Assembly: GCA_003486285.1 (NCBI GenBank) | Contig: DNGH01000076.1 | Span: forward strand, 1-11,683 | Direction of reading: 5' to 3' | Origin: Actinomycetota bacterium | GTDB taxonomy: Bacteria > Actinomycetota > Acidimicrobiia > Spongiisociales > UBA11373 | DNA: 11,683 nt | In this document: positions 6,608 through 11,683 of the stretch, in pieces | Position numbering within the stretch: position 1 is the stretch's first letter | How the letters are laid out: each line of letters opens with the position of its first letter | The notes under the pieces: model-generated | Told to the model about the DNA's origin: nothing | The model's database searches: none | The model's input: only the letters and a program-made list of their open reading frames with translations | Position numbers and translations under genes: made by a program

Positions 6608-6608
6608 G

Positions 6609-7493
6609 ATGGCGCTGCGCAAGCGAAAAGTGAATCGGCCCCATCTGGTGATCATCTCCGGGATGTCGGGGGCGGGCCGCTCCTCGGCCTCGAAGGCCTT
6701 GGAGGATGCCGGCTTCTTCGTCATCGACAACCTCCCTGCCGACCTGATCTCGGATGTCGTGGCTGGATCCGATCTGCGGGAGGGCCGCCGGCGGCGTCTT
6801 GCGGTCGTCGTGGATACCCGGGGTGGTCTCGACTTCGGCGAGCTCGAGCTCGTGATGCGACGCCTCGGCGCCGATGGGGTGGTGACGACCGTGCTGTTCC
6901 TCGATGCCGACGACGAGGTGCTGGCGCGGCGCTTCGAGGAGACCCGGCGGCCGCATCCGGTGCCGGGAGAGTCCGTTGCGGACTCGATCGCGGCAGAGCG
7001 AGAGGCGTTGCGCGACCTCCGGGGCCGCGCCGATGTGATCATCGACACCACCGACCGAAACGTGCACGAGCTGCGCCAAGCAGTGGTAGAGGCCTTCTCC
7101 GGAGCGACCGAGCATCGCCCGCTGCGGGTCACCCTCACCTCCTTCGGCTTCAAGCACGGGGTGCCGCGGGTCCTCGACCTCCTGTTCGACGCCCGTTTCC
7201 TCGCCAATCCCCACTGGGAGGACCACCTGCGTCCCCTCACCGGTCTCGACGCGCAAGTCCGCGACTTCGTGCTCGGAGATCCCGATGCGGTTCGGTTCGT
7301 CGACATGACATCGGAGCTGCTCCGGTTCCTGGTGCCGAAGTACGCCGAGGAGGGCAAGGCCTACCTGACGGTGGCGGTGGGTTGCACCGGGGGGCGGCAC
7401 CGCTCGGTCGTGATCGCCGAGGAGCTCGCGGCGCGGCTGCGCGAGGTCGAGGGCATCGAAGTGGCGACGCGCCACCGGGACATCGCCCGATGA
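6609..7493 (+). CDS. rapZ: RapZ/YvcJ-family nucleotide-binding protein
   Basis: This 294-residue protein is the usual length for the family. It has a P-loop GMSGAGRS (residues 18-25), LEDAGFFVIDNLP (31-43), a Walker B-like VVVDTRGG (66-73), RRPHP (113-117), SFGFKHG (178-184) and the C-terminal signature GCTGGRHRSV (258-267). Arg replaces the usual P-loop Lys, which I recall as normal in actinobacterial members. In Escherichia coli RapZ is an RNase E adaptor that senses glucosamine-6-phosphate supply; in Bacillus YvcJ binds and hydrolyses nucleotides. The E. coli sRNA targets are not expected here, so the exact role is uncertain. The gene sits 1 nt after uvrC and overlaps yvcK by ATGA, so translation of the three is probably coupled. 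Confidence 0.95.
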   Translation: MALRKRKVNRPHLVIISGMSGAGRSSASKALEDAGFFVIDNLPADLISDVVAGSDLREGRRRRLAVVVDTRGGLDFGELELVMRRLGADGVVTTVLFLDADDEVLARRFEETRRPHPVPGESVADSIAAEREALRDLRGRADVIIDTTDRNVHELRQAVVEAFSGATEHRPLRVTLTSFGFKHGVPRVLDLLFDARFLANPHWEDHLRPLTGLDAQVRDFVLGDPDAVRFVDMTSELLRFLVPKYAEEGKAYLTVAVGCTGGRHRSVVIAEELAARLREVEGIEVATRHRDIAR

Positions 7494-8455
7494 ACGAAAC
7501 CGATCTGCTGCTCGAGCCGCTGCTCGCCGAGTTGGATCTCGACGTGTCCGGCCGCCGGGTCACCGCGATCGGCGGTGGTCACGGATTGGCGGTGGCGTTG
7601 CGGGGGATCCTCGACTACGCCGACATCATCACCGCGATCGTCGGCGTGTCCGATGACGGCGGATCCTCGGGGCGGCTGGCGCCGGCGCTGGCGATCCCAC
7701 CGATGGGTGACATCCGGCGCGCCTTGCTCGCCCTGAGCCCGGATCACTCGCTGTGGCGCCGTCTCATGGAGTATCGCTTCGGTGACGGGGGAGCGGACGT
7801 CGGCGGCCACTCCCTCGGCAACCTCCTGATCGCGGCCTTGACCGAGATGTCGGGGAGCTTCGAGGATGCCCTCAACACTGCAGGACGGATGCTCGGGGCG
7901 CGGGGTGCCGTGGTACCGGCAGCGGTCGAACCGCTCACCCTCGAGGCGGAGGTGGACGGCGTCAAGGTGCGGGGCCAGGTGGCCATCGCCACGGGACGCG
8001 GCGAGATCACGGCGATCCGGGTCCTTCCCGAGACGGCCACCGCCGCCCGCACCGCGCTGGCGGCCATCGCCTCAGCCGACGAGATCGTGCTCGGTCCGGG
8101 GAGCCTGTTCACCTCGGTGATCGCGGGACTGCGAGTCCCCGGAATCGCCGATGGCGTCAATTCCGCGGCGGCCCGCCTCGTCTATGTGTGCAACCTCACC
8201 ACCCAGGACGGGGAGACGCTCGGCATGGACGGTACGGCTCACGTCGCGGCGCTCACCGGCATCGGGGGGATTCGCACCCCCGATGTGATCGTTGCCCACA
8301 CCGGTCCGCTCGAGGTGCCACCCGGCCTCACCCGGGTCGACGTCCCCGCGGGCGAACCGGGGACGGTGGTGGTGGCGGACCTGGCCGATCCGACCGCCGA
8401 GTGGCCGGCGCACGACCCCGCCCGACTGGGTGAGGTACTGCGACGGCTAGCGTGA
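7490..8455 (+). CDS. yvcK: YvcK/CofD-like protein (gluconeogenesis factor family)
   Basis: This 321-residue protein shows the family motifs in order: AIGGGHGLAVALRG (26-39), SDDGGSSGRL (54-63), PPMGDIRRAL (70-79), HSLGNLLIAAL (107-117), LGPGSLFTSVI (201-211) and NLTTQDGET (235-243). YvcK homologues bind UDP-sugars and are needed for normal cell-wall synthesis and growth on gluconeogenic carbon in Bacillus and mycobacteria. The CofD-like fold is shared with the 2-phospho-L-lactate transferase of F420 synthesis, but the rapZ neighbour identifies this as YvcK. The ATG overlaps the rapZ stop (ATGA); an in-frame codon upstream at 7382 would place 36 codons inside rapZ and is rejected. In most Actinobacteria whiA follows; here pgk starts 10 nt later. 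Confidence 0.94.
   Translation: MNETDLLLEPLLAELDLDVSGRRVTAIGGGHGLAVALRGILDYADIITAIVGVSDDGGSSGRLAPALAIPPMGDIRRALLALSPDHSLWRRLMEYRFGDGGADVGGHSLGNLLIAALTEMSGSFEDALNTAGRMLGARGAVVPAAVEPLTLEAEVDGVKVRGQVAIATGRGEITAIRVLPETATAARTALAAIASADEIVLGPGSLFTSVIAGLRVPGIADGVNSAAARLVYVCNLTTQDGETLGMDGTAHVAALTGIGGIRTPDVIVAHTGPLEVPPGLTRVDVPAGEPGTVVVADLADPTAEWPAHDPARLGEVLRRLA
8448..8453 (+). promoter_or_regulatory. Weak candidate -10 box before pgk
   Basis: TAGCGT at the end of yvcK fits TANNNT and would give a leader of about 6 nt before the pgk GTG, which has no Shine-Dalgarno sequence. With no -35 visible, this may be chance. The alternative is coupling to yvcK over the 10-nt gap. Confidence 0.2.
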
Positions 8456-8465
8456 AAACCAGAAC

Positions 8466-9644
8466 GTGAACCCGCTGCCATCGCTCGCCGACGCCGACTA
8501 CCGGGGACGCACCGTGCTGGTGCGAGCCGATCTGAACGTCCCGCTGCGCGATGGTGTGGTCGAGGACGAGTTCCGCCTCGAGGCGGCGATCCCGACCCTC
8601 ACCACGCTGCGCCGGTCCGGCGCCCGGGTGGTGGTCTGCAGCCACCTCGGCCGCCCCAAGGGGATCGATCCGGCCTTCTCGATGCGACCGGTAGGGGAGC
8701 GTCTGGCCGCGCTCGGCGGCTTCCCGGTGACGGTGGCCAGCGACGTCGCCGGCCCGGGCGCGGCGTCCGCGGTGAAGGCGCCCGGGGACGACGTGATCCT
8801 CCTGGAGAACACGCGCTTCGAACCGGGCGAGACCAAGAACGATCCCGACCTCGCCGACCGCCTCGCCGCCCTCGCCGATGCGTTCGTCATGGATGCCTTC
8901 GGCTCCGCCCACCGCGCCCACTCCTCCACCGTCGGGGTGGCGGAGCGGCTGCCATCCGTAGCGGGGCCACTACTCCTGGCCGAGGTGGGGGCCTTCGAGA
9001 GGATCCTGGGGAGCCCGGATCGCCCCTACGTCGTCGTCCTGGGCGGAGCCAAGGTGTCGGACAAGCTCGGGGTGATCAAGGCGCTGCTTCCCAAGGTCGA
9101 CGTGATGCTGGTGGGTGGAGCGATGTGCTTCACGCTGCTGGCGGCCGAGGGATACGGCGTGGGGGCGTCACTCGTGGAGGCCGACATGATCGATGCCGCG
9201 GCGGAGGTCCTCGGCTCGGCGGCCGGATCCCGGCTCAACCTTCCGTCGGATCTGGTCGCTGCCGACCGGATGTCGGCGGACAGCCCGCACCGCGTCGTGC
9301 CGGCAGACGCCATCCCGGAAGGGGCGGTGTGTCTCGACATCGGCCCCGAGACCGCCGAGCGCTTCGCGGTGATCGCCGGCGGCGCCGACACCCTCTTTTG
9401 GAACGGGCCGATGGGAGTCTTCGAATGGGAGCCGTTCGCCGTCGGCACCAGGCGGGTCGCCACGGCCATCGCCGCGAGTTCGGCCTACTCGGTGGTCGGA
9501 GGTGGTGACAGCGTGGCCGCCCTGCGCGCCATGGGACTCGCCGACGCGGTCTCCCACCTCTCCACAGGTGGTGGAGCCGGACTCGAACTGATCGAGCGGG
9601 GATCGCTGCCGGGAATCGAAGTACTGAGAGTGCCCCGCCCTTGA
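8466..9644 (+). CDS. pgk: Phosphoglycerate kinase
   Basis: This cytoplasmic glycolytic enzyme interconverts 1,3-bisphosphoglycerate plus ADP and 3-phosphoglycerate plus ATP. The 392 residues match the standard bacterial length. Motifs are VLVRADLNVPL (17-27, substrate loop), SHLGRPKG (59-66), LLENTRFEPGETKND (112-126), MDAFGSAHRAHSST (142-155), LGGAKVSDK (192-200), the hinge and nucleotide-site WNGPMGVFE (312-320), GGGDSVAAL (345-353) and the phosphate-binding STGGGAGLELIE (367-378). The GTG start lies just before the conserved N-terminus and has no clear ribosome binding site. tpiA follows after 9 nt. The gene for the preceding enzyme, glyceraldehyde-3-phosphate dehydrogenase, usually sits directly upstream in this phylum but is absent here. 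Confidence 0.98.
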   Translation: MNPLPSLADADYRGRTVLVRADLNVPLRDGVVEDEFRLEAAIPTLTTLRRSGARVVVCSHLGRPKGIDPAFSMRPVGERLAALGGFPVTVASDVAGPGAASAVKAPGDDVILLENTRFEPGETKNDPDLADRLAALADAFVMDAFGSAHRAHSSTVGVAERLPSVAGPLLLAEVGAFERILGSPDRPYVVVLGGAKVSDKLGVIKALLPKVDVMLVGGAMCFTLLAAEGYGVGASLVEADMIDAAAEVLGSAAGSRLNLPSDLVAADRMSADSPHRVVPADAIPEGAVCLDIGPETAERFAVIAGGADTLFWNGPMGVFEWEPFAVGTRRVATAIAASSAYSVVGGGDSVAALRAMGLADAVSHLSTGGGAGLELIERGSLPGIEVLRVPRP

Positions 9645-9649
9645 GGAGG
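9643..9649 (+). promoter_or_regulatory. Ribosome binding site of tpiA
   Basis: GAGGAGG overlaps the pgk stop codon and ends 4 nt before the GTG at 9654, supporting that start. It is among the strongest Shine-Dalgarno matches in the window. Confidence 0.75.
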
Positions 9650-9653
9650 CCCC

Positions 9654-10424
9654 GTGGCGCGTAAAGACCTGATCGTCGGCAACTGGAAGATGAATGCCAC
9701 CCATCTGGAGGCGATCCAGATGGTGCAGAAACTGTCCTACCGCCTCGAGACCGACGACTTCGAGCGCGTCGAGGTGGCGGTGTGTCCGCCGTTCACCGCC
9801 CTGCGCTCGGTGCAGACGGTCATCGAGACGGACCACCTTCCGATCCGCCTTGGTGCCCAGGACGTCCACTGGCAGGAGTCGGGCGCCTACACCGGGGCGG
9901 TGTCACCGGGGATGCTCCGCAGCCTGGGAGTGCGCTTTGTGATCGTCGGACACTCGGAGCGGCGGGCGATGTTCGGTGACGACGACGCCGCGGTGGCGCG
10001 CAAGACCGTGGCGGTGCTGGACGCGGGGATGATCCCGATCGTCGCGGTGGGGGAGTCCCTGGAACAGCGCGAGGCCGGCACCACCGAGGAGATCATCACC
10101 GGGCAGCTCACCGCGGCGTTGCGCGGCATCGCTCCGGAGCGGGTCGCCACCCTCGTGGTCGCCTATGAGCCCATCTGGGCGATCGGGACGGGTCGCACCG
10201 CCGACCCCGACATCGCCGGCCAGGCCACGGCCCAGCTGCGCGCCGCCCTCTCCGCGACGAGCGGGAACGAGGTGGCTGCAGCGGTGCGCATCCTCTACGG
10301 CGGTTCGGTGAACCCGGGCAACATCGCCGCGTTCATGGCCAAGCGCGACATCGATGGCGCCCTGGTCGGCGGAGCGTCCCTGGATCCGGACCAGTTCGCT
10401 GCCATCGTGCGGTACTGGGTCTAG
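9654..10424 (+). CDS. tpiA: Triosephosphate isomerase
   Basis: This 256-residue TIM-barrel enzyme interconverts dihydroxyacetone phosphate and glyceraldehyde 3-phosphate. Catalytic residues are in place: N10 and K12 (GNWKMN), H100 (VGHSERR) and E172 in AYEPIWAIGTG, which also carries the flexible loop. The phosphate-binding LYGGSVNPGN and the C-terminal GALVGGASLDPDQF complete the signature. It is probably the last gene of the uvrC-rapZ-yvcK-pgk-tpiA transcription unit. A stem-loop and a short tandem repeat follow its stop. In many Actinobacteria secG comes next; here it is not present before gpmA. Confidence 0.98.
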   Translation: MARKDLIVGNWKMNATHLEAIQMVQKLSYRLETDDFERVEVAVCPPFTALRSVQTVIETDHLPIRLGAQDVHWQESGAYTGAVSPGMLRSLGVRFVIVGHSERRAMFGDDDAAVARKTVAVLDAGMIPIVAVGESLEQREAGTTEEIITGQLTAALRGIAPERVATLVVAYEPIWAIGTGRTADPDIAGQATAQLRAALSATSGNEVAAAVRILYGGSVNPGNIAAFMAKRDIDGALVGGASLDPDQFAAIVRYWV

Positions 10425-10428
10425 GCCG

Positions 10429-10448
10429 GGTACCGGTTGCCCGGTGCC
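10429..10448 (+). terminator. GC-rich stem-loop after tpiA
   Basis: GGTACCGG-TTGC-CCGGTGCC forms an 8-bp stem with one G-T wobble and a 4-nt loop, starting 4 nt after the tpiA stop. There is no U-tract, so it is not a classic intrinsic terminator. U-less hairpins can end transcription in high-GC bacteria, which is the likely role here. Confidence 0.4.
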
Positions 10449-10467
10449 GGATACCCGGTGCCGGATG
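10440..10467 (+). repeat. 14-bp tandem repeat, two copies
   Basis: CCCGGTGCCGGATA is followed directly by CCCGGTGCCGGATG. A degenerate copy lies upstream (10428-10439) and a partial CCGGAG follows. The CCGG cores are self-complementary, so several alternative hairpins can form. It fills about half of the 94-bp tpiA-gpmA gap. Confidence 0.6.
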
Positions 10468-10505
10468 CCGGAGTCTGATACGGGTGGTGTCTGACCTCTG
10501 GCTAC

Positions 10506-10511
10506 TACCGT
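10506..10511 (+). promoter_or_regulatory. -10 box of a probable leaderless gpmA promoter
   Basis: TACCGT fits TANNNT and lies 7 nt before the GTG at 10519, with no Shine-Dalgarno sequence between them. This is the same geometry as upstream of uvrC. The -35 region is not clear. Confidence 0.45.
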
Positions 10512-10518
10512 CCCCGGC

Positions 10519-11268
10519 GTGAGCCACACCCTCATCCTGCTCCGCCACGGCGAGAGCACCTGGAACCTCGAGAACCGTTTCACCGGGTGGACCGACGTCG
10601 GGTTGACTCCGCGCGGTGAAGCCGAGGCGGTCGCGGCCGGGGAACTCATCGCCGCCGCCGGGCTGCTGCCGACCGTGGCCCACACCTCGGTGCTGACCCG
10701 GGCCCTCGCCACGCTGCATCTCACCCTCACCACCCTCGACCGGTTGTGGATCCCGGTGCGGCGGCACTGGCGGCTCAACGAGCGGCACTACGGGGCTCTG
10801 CAGGGCCTCGACAAGGCGGAGACCGCGGCGCGGCATGGCGAGGATCAGGTGCAGGTGTGGCGGCGCTCCTACGACACCCCGCCCCCGCCGCTCGACCCAT
10901 CGGACCCAAGCCATCCGGCCCACGACCCCCGGTATGCGGAACTCACGCCCGACCTGCTGCCGGCCGCGGAGAGCCTGGCCGACGTGGTGCACCGCATGCT
11001 CCCGTACTGGCACGATGCGATCGTCCCCGATCTCCGCCGCGGCGAGGTCGTCCTGGTGGTGGCTCACGGCAACAGCCTGCGCGCCCTCGTCAAGCACCTC
11101 GACGGGATCGCCGACGATGCCATCCCCGAACTCAACATCCCCACCGGCATCCCGCTCGTTTACACCCTCGACCAGGACTTGAGAGCGATCTCCTCCGGGT
11201 ACCTGGGAGATCCGGAGGCCGCGGCAAAGGCGGCCGCCGCGGTCGCCCGCCAGGGTCGGGCCCGCTGA
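10519..11268 (+). CDS. gpmA: 2,3-bisphosphoglycerate-dependent phosphoglycerate mutase
   Basis: This enzyme interconverts 3- and 2-phosphoglycerate through a phosphohistidine. The 249 residues match GpmA. The phospho-acceptor H10 sits in LLRHGESTWN (7-16), followed by FTGWTDVGLT (21-30), the acid/base E89 in NERHYGALQGLDKAE (87-101), the lid segment rich in Pro and Asp (119-139), and the second active-site H183 in VAHGNSLRALVKHL (181-194). The length and the FTGW and ERHYG motifs separate it from broad-specificity phosphatases of the same superfamily. The GTG start lies directly before the conserved first strand. It completes a pgk-tpiA-gpmA glycolytic group but appears to have its own promoter. 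The Ala-rich C-terminal tail is unremarkable. Confidence 0.97.
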   Translation: MSHTLILLRHGESTWNLENRFTGWTDVGLTPRGEAEAVAAGELIAAAGLLPTVAHTSVLTRALATLHLTLTTLDRLWIPVRRHWRLNERHYGALQGLDKAETAARHGEDQVQVWRRSYDTPPPPLDPSDPSHPAHDPRYAELTPDLLPAAESLADVVHRMLPYWHDAIVPDLRRGEVVLVVAHGNSLRALVKHLDGIADDAIPELNIPTGIPLVYTLDQDLRAISSGYLGDPEAAAKAAAAVARQGRAR

Positions 11269-11313
11269 GCGGCAGGCGGTTGCACTCTGTGCTCCGTGCC
11301 GGGAGAACCCCGG

Positions 11314-11319
11314 TAGCCT
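11314..11319 (+). promoter_or_regulatory. Possible -10 box for the lipoprotein gene
   Basis: TAGCCT fits TANNNT and would give a leader of roughly 50 nt with a good ribosome binding site. A 5-bp inverted repeat (CCGGG at 11299-11303, CCCGG at 11309-11313) abuts it and may be the gpmA terminator or an operator. No -35 is evident at normal spacing. Confidence 0.3.
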
Positions 11320-11358
11320 GCGCGCTGGCGCCCCTGATCACACGCCGAGATGGCACCC

Positions 11359-11366
11359 GAGGAGGA
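11359..11366 (+). promoter_or_regulatory. Ribosome binding site of the lipoprotein gene
   Basis: GAGGAGGA lies 8 nt before the ATG at 11375, at ideal spacing. It selects that ATG over the in-frame ATG three codons later. Confidence 0.7.
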
Positions 11367-11374
11367 CCGATCCC

Positions 11375-11683
11375 ATGCATCCGATGCGCCGTTCCCCGCT
11401 GAGACGCGCCGCCGGTGCCGTGCTGGTGTGGACTCTGGTGATGACCGGGTGCGGCCTCGGGGGAGGGGCCGGGACGACCAGCCCGACCGATGGATCCACC
11501 GCCACCACCGCGGCGACCAGCACGACGGCGGACGGCGCCTCCTCGACCACGGTCCCTTTGGGCGAGCGGTACGACTACGGCGGTGAGGTCGTGATCGGCG
11601 AGTTGGAGGAGCCCATCAGCCTCAACCCCTATGTGGTCGGATTCGGTGGCTCCGCCGAGCGCATCGGGGCGGCGTTGTGGGTG
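11375..11683 (+). CDS. Probable ABC-transporter substrate-binding lipoprotein, N-terminal fragment (3' end outside the window)
   Basis: Only the first 103 codons are present and the frame is still open at the window edge. Residues 1-26 form a lipoprotein signal: a basic n-region with MRR and LRR, a hydrophobic core, then VMTGC with C26 as the lipidated cysteine. A Gly/Thr/Ser/Ala-rich tether of about 40 residues follows (GTTSPTDGS, TAATSTTADG). The mature domain then begins with GGEVVIGELEEPISLNPYV, which resembles the first strand and 'sLdP' segment of peptide/nickel-type solute-binding proteins (SBP_bac_5). Such proteins deliver oligopeptides, nickel or other solutes to an ABC permease at the membrane's outer face. 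The lipoprotein call is firm; the family is a short-match inference and the ligand cannot be predicted. Confidence 0.75.
   Translation, partial: MHPMRRSPLRRAAGAVLVWTLVMTGCGLGGGAGTTSPTDGSTATTAATSTTADGASSTTVPLGERYDYGGEVVIGELEEPISLNPYVVGFGGSAERIGAALWV

Noticed and set aside
6516..6608. Upstream ATG extending RapZ by 31 residues
   Set aside because: The extension lies within uvrC, is Arg-rich and unlike the family. The ATG at 6609 has a Shine-Dalgarno sequence and gives the normal N-terminus.
6660..6683. Arg instead of Lys in the RapZ P-loop as a loss of function
   Set aside because: Actinobacterial RapZ homologues commonly have GAGRS, and all other family motifs are intact.
11280..11319. TTGCAC (11280-11285) as the -35 partner of TAGCCT (11314-11319)
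   Set aside because: The spacer is 28 nt, far too long for a sigma-70-type promoter.

Overview
The window is 11.7 kb of high-GC bacterial DNA with every gene on the + strand. Gene content and style point to an actinobacterium: a uvrC-rapZ-yvcK-pgk-tpiA string, GTG starts, start codons placed 6-7 nt after a TANNNT box, a GAGRS-type P-loop in RapZ, and Thr/Ser-rich tethers after signal sequences. The tether style and the absence of whiA suggest Acidimicrobiia or a related deep lineage; that placement is inference. No stretch over 300 bases lacks a gene. I see no rRNA, tRNA, CRISPR array, insertion sequence or phage gene.

Region 1 (1-4683). The window opens inside uvrA (C-terminal third). A class I SAM-dependent methyltransferase gene follows, overlapping the uvrA stop by 4 bases. 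Next is a 916-residue protein I cannot assign to any family. It has a signal peptide, a soluble ectodomain of about 410 residues, a Thr/Ser/Pro linker, and a C-terminal membrane domain in which nearly one residue in five is tryptophan. That domain is two tandem copies, ungapped at a 213-residue offset over most of their length, of an 8-helix unit. Each unit is itself built from helix pairs about 53 residues long. This is the standout of the window.

Region 2 (4684-10424). uvrC, rapZ, yvcK, pgk and tpiA are packed with gaps of 1-10 nt or overlaps, and look like one operon read from a leaderless promoter directly before uvrC. It joins nucleotide-excision repair, the RapZ/YvcK pair linked to cell-wall and carbon control, and two steps of lower glycolysis. 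The usual whiA and gap genes between yvcK and pgk are missing. A GC-rich stem-loop and a 14-bp tandem repeat follow tpiA.

Region 3 (10425-11683). gpmA (2,3-bisphosphoglycerate-dependent phosphoglycerate mutase) has its own probable leaderless promoter and adds a third glycolytic enzyme. The window ends inside a gene for a lipoprotein that looks like the substrate-binding component of a peptide/nickel-type ABC transporter; only its first 103 codons are present.
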